This document shows, piece after piece, positions 1-9,645 of a DNA stretch of 34,051 bases. Position 1 is the first letter of the stretch. Each line of letters begins with the position of its first letter. The position numbers were made by a program, and so were the translations under genes. The stretch comes from Bacteroidia bacterium (GTDB lineage Bacteria; Bacteroidota; Bacteroidia; Bacteroidales; Prolixibacteraceae). The notes under the pieces were generated by a model. The model ran no database searches. It was not told the DNA's origin and saw only the letters and a list, made by a program, of their open reading frames with translations. Location of the stretch: assembly GCA_025358395.1 (NCBI GenBank), contig JANYJT010000176.1, positions 1 through 34,051 of the forward strand, read 5' to 3'.

Positions 1-1
1 C

Positions 2-1165
2 TCCTGGAGGGAATATATACTTAACTCTGCCGGAACAATTTTTACTGATTATGATGGATCAATTACCTACAATGAAATTGGAGCCTATATGCAGATCCAA
101 AAGAAATTTGCGGAGAACCGATTGAAATTTACCGGTTCCATTCGATACGATAAATCCAAGAATCTGAATGGTAATCTCTCCCCAAGAATTGCGCTTACCT
201 ATGCCGCCGGAACAACGAAAAACCACAATTTTAGAATCTCTTACCAAACCGGATTCAGAAACCCGACAGCACAAGACCTCTACATTGGGTTAGATGCTGG
301 AAAAGCCATCCTGGTAGGATCCTCCCCGGATAACATTGACAGATATACTTCCGGCGCAATTAGTGTGAGCAAGACTGGTCAGTCATTGGGAAACCCTGCT
401 TCAGTAAAGTTGGGAGGAAGATTGGCCTACGAAAATTCATTTTCCTACTCTTCTGTTTTGAAAGGAGCTCCTTTGAAATCCAGTTTTCAATATGTCAAAC
501 CCGAGAAAGTAACTGCCTATGAAATTGGCTATAGAGGAGCAATTGGGTCATTATCAATCGACCTAAACAGTTATTACAATGTTTACAAGGGCTTTATCGG
601 GCCAAAAACGGTCGTGGTTCCGCTCTATGGCAAGGCTGATCTTTCGGATATCAATCCGGCAGTAAAGCAACCAAATGCCCTGATCGCGCTCAGCAATGGC
701 GATTATAAAGCTTTCCAGGTTTATACCAACACAGATGCCAATATAAAATCTTATGGAGTTGGAGCAGGACTGTCTGCCAGGATCCTCAACTACTACACGT
801 TCAGTCTAAATTATACCTGGTCAAAATATAAATTTGACCAGTCGACCGACCCAGATTACAAAGCCGGGTTTAATACACCGGAACACAAGATCAAGGCTTC
901 TTTGGGGAATCCGGAAGTGCTTAAAAATTTGGGATTCAACATAAGTCTCAGGTGGAACAATGACTATTTGTGGGAGTCCAGTTTTCAAAGCACTGTGGTT
1001 CCTTCAAGCACTGTGGTGGATGCACAGATCAATCATTCAATTCCTAAACTGAAATCCGTCGTAAAACTGGGTGGAACCAACATTGGAGGTCATGAATATT
1101 TCAGCGCTCCGGGAACCGGCCATATTGGCTCTTTGTTTTATGCCTCCTGGACTTTCAGTCTGTAA
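2..1165 (+). CDS. TonB-dependent outer-membrane receptor, C-terminal part (5' end outside window)
   Basis: The frame is open from base 2, so this is the 3' part of a longer gene; an internal ATG at 89 is not the real start. About 387 residues are visible. They consist of alternating short beta-strand-like stretches rich in Tyr, Ser, Asn and Gly, as in the 22-stranded barrel of TonB-dependent receptors. The segment RISYQTGFRNPTAQDLY is a typical barrel motif of this family, and the chain ends in an aromatic terminal strand (FYASWTFSL). The protein would sit in the outer membrane and import a ligand using TonB/ExbB/ExbD energy. The plug, TonB box and any carboxypeptidase-like N-terminal domain lie upstream, so the substrate cannot be inferred. 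It converges on the ABC transporter gene that follows. Confidence 0.85.
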   Translation, partial: SWREYILNSAGTIFTDYDGSITYNEIGAYMQIQKKFAENRLKFTGSIRYDKSKNLNGNLSPRIALTYAAGTTKNHNFRISYQTGFRNPTAQDLYIGLDAGKAILVGSSPDNIDRYTSGAISVSKTGQSLGNPASVKLGGRLAYENSFSYSSVLKGAPLKSSFQYVKPEKVTAYEIGYRGAIGSLSIDLNSYYNVYKGFIGPKTVVVPLYGKADLSDINPAVKQPNALIALSNGDYKAFQVYTNTDANIKSYGVGAGLSARILNYYTFSLNYTWSKYKFDQSTDPDYKAGFNTPEHKIKASLGNPEVLKNLGFNISLRWNNDYLWESSFQSTVVPSSTVVDAQINHSIPKLKSVVKLGGTNIGGHEYFSAPGTGHIGSLFYASWTFSL

Positions 1166-1262
1166 AATATAAGAATGGAGAATCATTTTATTGCTTTTTT
1201 TATGCCGGGGATAATAAGCGCAAGGCCATTTTTTCCCAATCCTTCAACAAATCGCCACAGAC

Positions 1263-4200
1263 TTATTGCCTAAACAATTTCCTGAACCAATTGTAATACA
1301 AGGCCGCGTAGAGGAAAAGTGACATGAACCAGATAACGAACACATTGAAATATAGGGTAGGAATGGAAAGATCAAGAACTCTTTTCTCTGAGGCAAAAAA
1401 ATGGGCCCTGCCATTGTTGTAATCAGGCTCTTTGTAGATGGGTGCGATTTTCTGCATCAGTCCGGCTTCAGTTTCCCTGTAATACTCGGAAGAGCCGGTG
1501 TTCATGACCAAATCCCGGATCGCCAGGTTGTTGTAATTTTGTTTCAGGTCGTACAGATAATTTGCTCCGAATTGACTATTTAAATTCACTACCTTCTCAT
1601 CGTTTAACTTGCGCAAAAGGTTCTTTTGGGTTTTATAAATGTCCTGCATCTTTCGAAGATGATCCTTGGCAGCCTCCGCAATCCGGTCAGAGAATTTCTG
1701 AGGAACGATTGAATCGACAGCCGTAAAAGGTTGAAGGGCACCAGCCTTATCAAGTTCTTTTATCTCATTCCGGATGATATTAAATTTCGAGGCCAATTCA
1801 TTGACCGGTTTTCCTTTGTTGATCTGACCGGTTAGATAATCGATCCGGCCAATGAGCTCCGTAAGCAGTAAATCGGAAAGATATCTGGTCTGGGCTAAAT
1901 CTTTCTCTTCTTCAAAAAATTCGGCCATATACTTGTTACCCGAAAATTGTTCGACGGCAAGGGCTTCAAATGCCCAACGCGAAACCATGATCTCTCCCAC
2001 AATTGGAACATTGTCCTTGTCGGCAGTTTTGTCCTGCAAATCATCAAATTTGACGATCACCCCGCACAAAAGAATCTGAGGGATCAAAAGCAATGGAATC
2101 AAAATATATATTGTCACCACCGAATTAAAGGCCGACGAAATATTAAGTCCCAGAAGGTTGGAAAAGACTGCAACCGAGAAAAGAACCAGCCAATAAGCCA
2201 TATTCAATCCGTGAATTCCAACCACAAGATTCCCTACAATAACGAAGGCCAACGTTTGAAATGCAGAAAGCAAAAGCAGAAACACCACTTTAGAATTGAT
2301 GTAGCTGAACCTGCTCAGGTTTAGAAAAGATTCGCGTTGAAGAATTTTTCGATCTTTGATGATTTCTTCCGCGCTCACACTCATTCCCATGAAAAGGACC
2401 ACTACGATGGCCATGAAAATATAGGAAATCAGATTTTTGTTGTGGGCAAAAATGTATTCTGCACCTTCCGAATATCTCGTAAAATAACCAACGATCAGGG
2501 CCAAAAGTGGTGCCTCCAACAGATTGATCATCAAATACTGTTTGTCTGATAACTTGATCCGCATATTTCGGGAAAAGAATATCTTAAGCTGCTTGCCGAT
2601 CCCCGGCTTTTTAAATTGGGTAACAGGCATCCCTCCTTTGCTCGTTTGAGTGTCAGTCTCTGACTTCTCGATGTTCTGCTTGAAGAGTCGGTACCACTCT
2701 TCCGGTGGAAAGAGCCTCTCCGGAATAAAATTGCCTGATTCATCAATCTTCTTCGATTCAACAATCTCGAGAACTTGCTCCGGATTGACATTTCCACATT
2801 GCAGACATTCACATTCGAGTGAATTAACGTGGTTGGTAAGATCTTTGAAATAGATGACTGCATCAATGGGATTGCCGGTGTAAATCATCCGGCCGCCCTT
2901 GTCCATGATCCAGAGTTTATCGAAAAGTTTAAAGATATCAGAGGAGGGCTGGTGTATGTTTACTATGACCAATTTTCCTTTCCTGGCCTGATTCTTCAAA
3001 AGCAACATCACCTTTTCCGAATCCATGGATGAGAGACCGGATGTAGGTTCATCTACGTAAAGGATGGAAGGCTCGCGGACCAGTTCCAGTGCAATATTCA
3101 ACCTTTTCCGCTGTCCACCGCTAATGAATTTCTTAAGTGGACTTCCTACCTGTAGATCCCTGAATTCAAATAACTCCAACTCCTGAAGGACTTTGGCTAC
3201 TACCTGATTTATTTCGTTCGCGCTCATTCCATCCAGACAGAGCTTCGCGTTGTAATAGAGGTTTTCCCAAACGGTCAGCTCTTCGAAAAGGAGATCATCC
3301 TGTGGAACAAAACCAATAAGCCCTTCAATGTCATTCCTATTTGTATGAATGTTGAAATCGTTAATTAAAATCTGACCCTTGTCTAAGGGAATGTTTCCAT
3401 TAAGAATATTCAGAAGCGTTGATTTTCCGACTCCGCTCCCTCCCATGATCGCGACAAGTTGACCGGAACGCTCCGTAAAACTGAACTCATAAAGTCCATT
3501 TTTACTATTGTTAAACTTGAACTCAGCATTTTTACCGGTCAGGAAAAATGTTGGCGTCTCTTCCTGATTGAAGAAAGCGGAATTTACATCGGTAAAATAG
3601 ATGGGAGCGAGTCGGGGACCGCGAATAATACTTCCCTCTCTGAATGCATAAAACCGATTGGGTAATATTGGATTTCCCTCCAGATACAGACTTACTTTAC
3701 CCCTGAAAATGAATATATATACATTTAGCTCCTGAAGGAAGAGGAATGCTATTTCTCCATCAAGATGCTCCCGGTATATATGTTTAATCTTCAGTTGAGG
3801 ATCACTTTCCGGACCTATGTGCAGAAAATTTGAACAGTCGACCTCTTCACCGGAAAGACCATAAATAAATGTCTTGTACTTTTGGTATTCTTCCGGATGA
3901 ATGGCGAAAACCTGAGCAACTTTCAGGAAAAGTTCATCTGCTTTTTTATTGATCTGATCAGATTTGGCCAATTCCAAAAATCGAAGAAATAGCATGATTT
4001 GCTCCGTCCTGTGAAGTCTTCCCTTGATATTGTTGCAGATCGCTTCAGCTTGTACAATCATGTCAAAGGGGGATTCTTCCTCATCATCAATTCCATAAAA
4101 ATCGATCAGTTCATCGAACAGTTTCCGATAATCCTCAGAAGAAGAGATGCCCAAATGTAATCCAAGGTAAGAATAGAACGATTCTCTTGCGTGCTCTCCG

Positions 4201-4268
4201 GATGATTTGGTTATTGCAGAAAAAATGGCAAACAGATTGATTAGCGCATTGAGCGTAATTTCATTCAT
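1263..4268 (-). CDS. ABCG-like ABC transporter, ATP-binding and permease domains fused, with long N-terminal and C-terminal extra domains
   Basis: This is a 1001-residue inner-membrane transporter. Residues 1-250 form a mostly soluble region that I do not recognise, possibly TerB-like at the very start. The nucleotide-binding domain follows: Walker A GGSGVGKST (276-284), Q-loop Q323, signature SGGQRKR (383-389), Walker B ILYVDEPTS (402-410) and switch His439 in IHQPSSD. This motif set and the NBD-then-membrane order match the ABCG/White family. Membrane segments lie at about 575-600, 612-633, 660-690, 695-745 and a last one at 965-990. About 780-960 is a hydrophilic, partly coiled-coil stretch just before the final helix, probably extracytoplasmic. 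ABCG proteins act as dimers, so one gene could suffice. The substrate is unknown. A lipoprotein gene lies 90 bases upstream on the same strand. Confidence 0.85.
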   Translation of the reverse strand: MNEITLNALINLFAIFSAITKSSGEHARESFYSYLGLHLGISSSEDYRKLFDELIDFYGIDDEEESPFDMIVQAEAICNNIKGRLHRTEQIMLFLRFLELAKSDQINKKADELFLKVAQVFAIHPEEYQKYKTFIYGLSGEEVDCSNFLHIGPESDPQLKIKHIYREHLDGEIAFLFLQELNVYIFIFRGKVSLYLEGNPILPNRFYAFREGSIIRGPRLAPIYFTDVNSAFFNQEETPTFFLTGKNAEFKFNNSKNGLYEFSFTERSGQLVAIMGGSGVGKSTLLNILNGNIPLDKGQILINDFNIHTNRNDIEGLIGFVPQDDLLFEELTVWENLYYNAKLCLDGMSANEINQVVAKVLQELELFEFRDLQVGSPLKKFISGGQRKRLNIALELVREPSILYVDEPTSGLSSMDSEKVMLLLKNQARKGKLVIVNIHQPSSDIFKLFDKLWIMDKGGRMIYTGNPIDAVIYFKDLTNHVNSLECECLQCGNVNPEQVLEIVESKKIDESGNFIPERLFPPEEWYRLFKQNIEKSETDTQTSKGGMPVTQFKKPGIGKQLKIFFSRNMRIKLSDKQYLMINLLEAPLLALIVGYFTRYSEGAEYIFAHNKNLISYIFMAIVVVLFMGMSVSAEEIIKDRKILQRESFLNLSRFSYINSKVVFLLLLSAFQTLAFVIVGNLVVGIHGLNMAYWLVLFSVAVFSNLLGLNISSAFNSVVTIYILIPLLLIPQILLCGVIVKFDDLQDKTADKDNVPIVGEIMVSRWAFEALAVEQFSGNKYMAEFFEEEKDLAQTRYLSDLLLTELIGRIDYLTGQINKGKPVNELASKFNIIRNEIKELDKAGALQPFTAVDSIVPQKFSDRIAEAAKDHLRKMQDIYKTQKNLLRKLNDEKVVNLNSQFGANYLYDLKQNYNNLAIRDLVMNTGSSEYYRETEAGLMQKIAPIYKEPDYNNGRAHFFASEKRVLDLSIPTLYFNVFVIWFMSLFLYAALYYNWFRKLFRQ

Positions 4269-4358
4269 AGGTCGTTTATTTGATGATGGAAAGCACTACC
4301 AAAAATCAAACTTCCCCAGGCATCAACCAATTGATTACAAGACAGGAAAAATTACCGG

Positions 4359-5219
4359 CTATTTTTCAAACCCTTTGCGCATCTGCTCAATCAGTGGAGA
4401 AACTTCAGCTAATTTCTTTTCAGTGAATGGTTGATCATCCGTAAAGCAGGCGAGAATTGGCTTCATCTTTTCAAAAATTGGAGCGACATTCTTATCACCA
4501 GACATTATTTCCAGAAGTTGACAACAGGTTTTAACACGTTCTTTTTGTTTTCCGATCAGATCCAGGATCTTGGTCTTGTTTTTTGCCATCAAGGCTGTTT
4601 GGGTCAGAATATATAGTCCCTCTACATTTGCGCTGACAGAAAATAAAGCATATACACCTGCATGCTCTCCTGACCGGTAATTTCTATTTACCTCATTCAT
4701 AATATCAGAAATAACTGCATCCAACGAATCAGACTTTCCCTGGTTTCTCTTGAACCAGTTATCATATTTCTTCATGGCTGCCAGTTCTTTTTCCAAACCA
4801 ATCTTCCCGATCAGGTTCTTTTGAACCGGGAAAAGCTGTGCTACAATATCCTGACGGTTGTAAGCCTTGGCATACAAAACATCAAAATCGTACATGCCGA
4901 TTGCCAGACACTGGTCATAAACTGTCATATATTTCTCGGCATTTTCAGGTGGTACTGTCAGCTCAAGCATATATGAAACACCAACCTCATTAATTAAGTT
5001 CACAAATTCGCTTAGTTTTGGCGCTGTTCTAAAGACTTCAACTATTTGATCTTTAAGTTTTACTGCATCAAATACTTCAACTTCGACCGAGCTGGTTTGT
5101 CCCTTGGAATTTGTTCCTTTGTCCTGTTTAACTTTAGGTTGGAAATTGCAACCAGAAAAAATAAGAAATGATGCCACGAGGATAACTCCTACTTTGAGAG
5201 AATACAATTTTTTAAACAT
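4359..5219 (-). CDS. putative lipoprotein, function unknown
   Basis: A protein of 286 residues if started at the ATG at 5219. The frame stays open for 15 more codons upstream, but 5219 gives a clean signal: MFKK, a hydrophobic core, then a lipobox-like LIFSGC with Cys24. The mature part is largely alpha-helical with many Lys, Glu and Leu and no recognised catalytic motif. After lipidation it should be anchored in an envelope membrane facing the periplasm or surface. It precedes the ABC transporter in the direction of transcription with a 90-base gap, so co-transcription and a partner role are possible but not shown. I do not recognise the family. Confidence 0.75.
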   Translation of the reverse strand: MFKKLYSLKVGVILVASFLIFSGCNFQPKVKQDKGTNSKGQTSSVEVEVFDAVKLKDQIVEVFRTAPKLSEFVNLINEVGVSYMLELTVPPENAEKYMTVYDQCLAIGMYDFDVLYAKAYNRQDIVAQLFPVQKNLIGKIGLEKELAAMKKYDNWFKRNQGKSDSLDAVISDIMNEVNRNYRSGEHAGVYALFSVSANVEGLYILTQTALMAKNKTKILDLIGKQKERVKTCCQLLEIMSGDKNVAPIFEKMKPILACFTDDQPFTEKKLAEVSPLIEQMRKGFEK

Positions 5220-5297
5220 AATTAAAATTCTTTTAGTCAGTTTATTACTAAATATTTGCTGCAAGATAAGAAAGTATACAATAAATTAAAAGCGTTT

Positions 5298-8243
5298 CTA
5301 CAGTTTTAAAGAGAGCATAAATTGATTTTTAGATGATTCCGGACCATAAGCCCGGGCAACGCCTAAAGAAAGGGTTGACTTGAGTAAAGAAAAAAGGACA
5401 ATCTCTATATCCACTTGTGCTCCGGATGAATAATAGTTGAGCTGTTTAAGCTTTGGCTGATCATAACCAAGATTGGTGAACAATCCCATTCCAAACAACG
5501 ACATCCTGGCGTAGGTAGTGTAAAGTGCTTTGAACCCCAACTTCTTGAAGCGAAGGGGTTTTAGATTGACCTCAACAGACATCTTACCATAATTTATAGC
5601 TGAAATTTCGTCGATATTCATCCCCGGAAAGCTTGACATTTCGCGGTATTGCTGGGCTGAACGGTAGTCTAAGTAATTGTTTCCAAACCCACCAAAGTAG
5701 AAATAGGAATTTGATTTGCCTGAATCACCAAAGGATTGTCCAAGAGATGATCTAAACCAGAGAGATGAGTTTCTCAGCGGCAGCAAAAATCCGAAATCAT
5801 AATTGTTGATTAGCTGCGGATAGAAACTTTGCCCGGCTAAAGTACTGTAGCCATAAACATTCCATTCATAACCCTGTTCAGGCTCAATGGCGCCAAGGGA
5901 TTTACGCAGGTAACTTTTGTGGTAATTGATGGTTCCAACATATAGATTTTTATAATCGGAGACAATGTTTTGGTAACCTGGAAGTGTTTCCAAATCGCCA
6001 TAAACGCTAATCTTGGCATAAAAGTCGGTTTTATTCGGCGAAAGCCGATTGATAAGTTTGTAATATTTGGCGGAAAGAGAATAACCGGCCCGGCTAAATT
6101 TTGTCGGTCCAAAAAGATCGTAAAAATCCGCATAGTTGTAATTTGCGTTGAAAGTCCAGTTCCAATAATTATATTCGGCCGAGAGGTGCGGAATCTGCTT
6201 CTTGGGCAGACTGTCACTGGCAGTGAAGGAGAACTTTAGGATCAACGAATTTAGCCCCATGGGATCCATAAAATTGAGACGATATCCTGCTGCAACGTAC
6301 TTTTTGTAACCTTGCACGATTGGGTAAGCACTTGCCAACCGGAGCTCTTTTACCGGTTTGTAAGGTTTTTCAACGACATGTAGCGAATCCAGATTGATTT
6401 TCAATGGCGAAGGCAAGGTCCATTTTTCGATATCGGGGTTCTTTTTATAAATTTCCTGACCCAGATAGGTGATCGGATTCACGTTGGCGACAGTATCAAT
6501 TTTCATCATGCCGGCGATCATTCCTTCAGGCGTGTAATTAAAGACAATCATCGAATCGGAAGAAATTGGCAATGGCCTGAAAAAACCGGTCTCCGCATTG
6601 GTGAGAATCTGTGCCTTGCGAGTGTCAAGCGATACCCTGAAAATATTGGAGACACCAGTATAATAAGAGGTTCCATATAGATACTTACCATCCGGCGAAA
6701 ACACAAAATTAGCAGCCGGATTGTCAGCAAATTCATAGATTACCTGATAATCCGTTTTTCCTGCATCCAGATCAGAGAGTTTATAGACGACCAATTTTTG
6801 AACTCCTGCCACATCTGAAAGTGTCACTGAAATCAGTTTCCCATCCGGGGATATCGCCGGATCAGAGAAATCCTGACCAAAAGGAAGTGTCAAAATCGTT
6901 TCGAATTTGTCGTATGGAGGCAAAAAACGCATCAGATTGGACCGACCGCTCAAGCTCTGAATGCCCCATAGCGCTTTGCTTTTTTGATCGAAGACCAGGT
7001 TTCCGCATCTTGTGTACCTGATGAGATTTTTTACTTCCCCACTTTTAGCATCAATGGATTCGAGTCCGCGCCAGTCCTTGTTTTGGGTGGATGCAAAAAT
7101 CGTCCCGGATGAATCGTCGTAGGCCAAACTTGTCACCATGAATAAGCTGGGACTTTCAACCCGCGCAATGGGAGACATCTTGCCCGAATTTACATCAATA
7201 CCGGTAATATGAGAAAGCTTACCGGGATAATTGACTGCCAGTAAAAGCTTGTTCGATGCCGGGTCGTAGAATTGACGGGAGACTGAGCCCAACGGTTTTG
7301 AAGTGATTTTCCGATATCCCGTAACCGGGAATTTATTGACCTCTTTCAGGTTATTCAATTGAAAATTCTTTTCCCAGATAATCCATTTGTCCCATTCCTG
7401 CTGTATGGGAACTTTATAGACATGCTCAAATTGGTTGGCATAAAAACGCTTGCTTGAATCGGTTCTGGCATAAAACTCCTTCAACTTTGGAATTCCGTAA
7501 GAATTGGCGAGGTAACTTACAAACCTTGTGCCATAGAGGTAAGAATTTACACCCACCTGAAAGTCGATCGTTGTCCCTTCCGTCTCGAGCCCGATCACAT
7601 TGTAGAAAAAGGAATTGTTACGCACCATGGTCCGAAACACCATTTCATCATAACCTCCCATCACCCGTCCAACGCCTCCAGACATCCAGGTTTCCATAAA
7701 AACGGCAATTCCTTCGTGGTACCAACGTGGAGAGTACCAGCGTGGCGTGGTAAAATAGCTGTAAATCATCGAAACCGGATCGCGGTTATCCGCCAGCACT
7801 TTACCTCCCAAAATAGAGCGATAAAGGTGATCGGTTTTTGAAGCCTGGTCGCACATTACCTGATGCGCCAGCTCGTGGCTCATCAGCCATTGCATCCGCT
7901 CGTTGGAGGGAACGACAGAGTAGGTATAATCAAATGGAGAGACACCAATATTCAGGAAATTCCAGGGGAGAACCATCGTTCCTCCATTGCCAACATCAGA
8001 GAAGTCATTGAAGAGAATATTGGTACCCCCGGAGGGTGTGTATTGCCAAAATTTCTTGTGAAAAACCAGTGCGTTTTCGAACGACCTGGCCGTATGCTGG
8101 ACAAGGTATGACGTACTTTTATCAAGGAAAACCAGTTTCATGTTTGAAGTTTCAAATTTCTGCAACATGATTTTCTTTTGTGCATAAAGAGAAACCGGAA
8201 ATAAAAACAGCAATGAAACCAAGGTGTTCGCTATTAAACGCAT
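5298..8243 (-). CDS. secreted zinc metallopeptidase-like protein with propeller region and C-terminal outer-membrane barrel
   Basis: 981 residues starting with a signal peptide (cut after about Ala21, LYAQ). Residues 110-190 carry a gluzincin signature: HELAH (123-127) and a downstream WYHEGIAVFME whose Glu177 should be the third zinc ligand, as in MA-clan peptidases. Residues of about 320-620 resemble a TolB/WD-type beta-propeller, with SPDGKLIS and SPDGKYLYG repeats. The last 330 residues or so are beta-rich with aromatic strands and end in FMLSLKL, like a surface-antigen or Omp85-type barrel. The likely role is a surface or outer-membrane-anchored protease acting outside the cell or in the periplasm. 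The substrate is unknown. It lies between an unknown membrane-anchored protein and a lipoprotein on the same strand. Confidence 0.75.
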   Translation of the reverse strand: MRLIANTLVSLLFLFPVSLYAQKKIMLQKFETSNMKLVFLDKSTSYLVQHTARSFENALVFHKKFWQYTPSGGTNILFNDFSDVGNGGTMVLPWNFLNIGVSPFDYTYSVVPSNERMQWLMSHELAHQVMCDQASKTDHLYRSILGGKVLADNRDPVSMIYSYFTTPRWYSPRWYHEGIAVFMETWMSGGVGRVMGGYDEMVFRTMVRNNSFFYNVIGLETEGTTIDFQVGVNSYLYGTRFVSYLANSYGIPKLKEFYARTDSSKRFYANQFEHVYKVPIQQEWDKWIIWEKNFQLNNLKEVNKFPVTGYRKITSKPLGSVSRQFYDPASNKLLLAVNYPGKLSHITGIDVNSGKMSPIARVESPSLFMVTSLAYDDSSGTIFASTQNKDWRGLESIDAKSGEVKNLIRYTRCGNLVFDQKSKALWGIQSLSGRSNLMRFLPPYDKFETILTLPFGQDFSDPAISPDGKLISVTLSDVAGVQKLVVYKLSDLDAGKTDYQVIYEFADNPAANFVFSPDGKYLYGTSYYTGVSNIFRVSLDTRKAQILTNAETGFFRPLPISSDSMIVFNYTPEGMIAGMMKIDTVANVNPITYLGQEIYKKNPDIEKWTLPSPLKINLDSLHVVEKPYKPVKELRLASAYPIVQGYKKYVAAGYRLNFMDPMGLNSLILKFSFTASDSLPKKQIPHLSAEYNYWNWTFNANYNYADFYDLFGPTKFSRAGYSLSAKYYKLINRLSPNKTDFYAKISVYGDLETLPGYQNIVSDYKNLYVGTINYHKSYLRKSLGAIEPEQGYEWNVYGYSTLAGQSFYPQLINNYDFGFLLPLRNSSLWFRSSLGQSFGDSGKSNSYFYFGGFGNNYLDYRSAQQYREMSSFPGMNIDEISAINYGKMSVEVNLKPLRFKKLGFKALYTTYARMSLFGMGLFTNLGYDQPKLKQLNYYSSGAQVDIEIVLFSLLKSTLSLGVARAYGPESSKNQFMLSLKL

Positions 8244-8306
8244 GGTGTTTTTTTGGGGATGATACAGAACACTAACAACTGACCGTAACTCTTTTCGGAC
8301 TGACTT

Positions 8307-9605
8307 TTATCTTGCTTCCAAAGATGCTCCGAGTGAAGATTGATATATATTCAAAGGATTCAATACACCCAGGGAACCATTTGCGCTTAGCGCCGAATTA
8401 ATTGCACCAATTTGCAGGAGTTTTAGTGAAGCATCCATACTCAACCCTGCCATTATATTAGACGAAACCATTTGACCCATTGAAAACTGATTAAGAATGA
8501 GACTTAAATCCCCATTCGCAAGAATCCTGCCGAGAGGTTGAATGCCAAATGAGTTCAAATTTTGGGAATTGAACAAAGAAGCATCCATGGCATTGAATCT
8601 TATGTTGAGGCCTTGGTTAATTGCAACTCTTCCCATTTGACCTTCTGATGCAAGTGATTGCTGTAGCGCCTGAATACCGGCTTTATCAAGCATTCCAAAT
8701 TGCAAACTAGCTTTGTCATAAATGATCGATCCAATATTTGATTCAAGCTTGGAGGCAATCTGGGCATTTTGAAAAGAACCAATTTGAACATCAAGCTTTG
8801 ACTGCAAATCTGTATATAATAATACCTTGCTGAAAAGTCCAAGGTTTTGGCTTGCCCCGTAAGCAAAAACGGTACCTGTAATGCTACTGCTCATCTTCAG
8901 CTGAGAATCAATGGCATATTTAAGCATACTAATTGTACCCGGTTTGTTGCCAAGCAATCCTCCCAATTCTATTCCTTTGATCAGCAGTTGATCCCGAACT
9001 GATTTCAGTTGTATGAATTCTGTCTTCCTGGATTGCATTGCCTTGGAGTTAAGCAGAAAATCATCCATGTTGACAAGCACCTGACTGAGAACCGAATCTT
9101 TCTTATTCAGGTTACTGACATAGTTCCCGAAATCCTGAAGCGTCTTTTCAACATCCTGCGAGGCATCAACGGCATCTTTTCCATAAAAACCACTAAGCAT
9201 GACAATCGTGGCATTCAGTGTGGTGTTGTTGTTCCTGATAAAATCGGAATAATCCTTCATCGCATTGATTTTTCCGGATTCGCCAGGTTGTGTTCCCATT
9301 CCTTGTGCACTAAAGGAGATGGTACAGAGATCAAGGTTCGTCCTGAGCTCTTCTGTAAAAAGTGAAAAATAGACCAGACTTTGAATCATGCTTCTCAGCT
9401 TGGCCGTGTCTTTTACCAGGTCGCTCCGAAGTTGAAGATCCTTTTCGGTCATTTGTACTTTTCTGAATTTTTCTGCCTTACCAAAGGTTCCGGCAAGGTC
9501 AGACTTCTTTGGGTTAGGATATTCGACACTGATACCGATCATAAAGCCAATAAACAAAGCGGCGATCAAACTTATCGCGAAAATCAATTTTACTTTAGTT
9601 TTCAT
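8307..9605 (-). CDS. membrane-anchored protein of unknown function
   Basis: 432 residues. One hydrophobic segment near the N-terminus (about 8-27) follows MKTKVK and lacks a clear cleavage site, so it is more likely an anchor than a cleaved signal. The remainder is soluble, probably in the periplasm. It is rich in Leu, Ser, Gln, Asn and Gly and looks helical in its first half; the second half (from about 290) has repeated short phrases of the GxLxxLNxxxLGxxSN kind without a strict period. No catalytic or binding motif is recognised. The gene is 40 bases after the PrsW-like gene and 63 bases before the metallopeptidase-barrel gene, all on the minus strand, so it may belong to either unit. Confidence 0.6.
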   Translation of the reverse strand: MKTKVKLIFAISLIAALFIGFMIGISVEYPNPKKSDLAGTFGKAEKFRKVQMTEKDLQLRSDLVKDTAKLRSMIQSLVYFSLFTEELRTNLDLCTISFSAQGMGTQPGESGKINAMKDYSDFIRNNNTTLNATIVMLSGFYGKDAVDASQDVEKTLQDFGNYVSNLNKKDSVLSQVLVNMDDFLLNSKAMQSRKTEFIQLKSVRDQLLIKGIELGGLLGNKPGTISMLKYAIDSQLKMSSSITGTVFAYGASQNLGLFSKVLLYTDLQSKLDVQIGSFQNAQIASKLESNIGSIIYDKASLQFGMLDKAGIQALQQSLASEGQMGRVAINQGLNIRFNAMDASLFNSQNLNSFGIQPLGRILANGDLSLILNQFSMGQMVSSNIMAGLSMDASLKLLQIGAINSALSANGSLGVLNPLNIYQSSLGASLEAR

Positions 9606-9645
9606 AAGGTTTTTTTTTCAATAAATGCATACTATATTCAAAATA

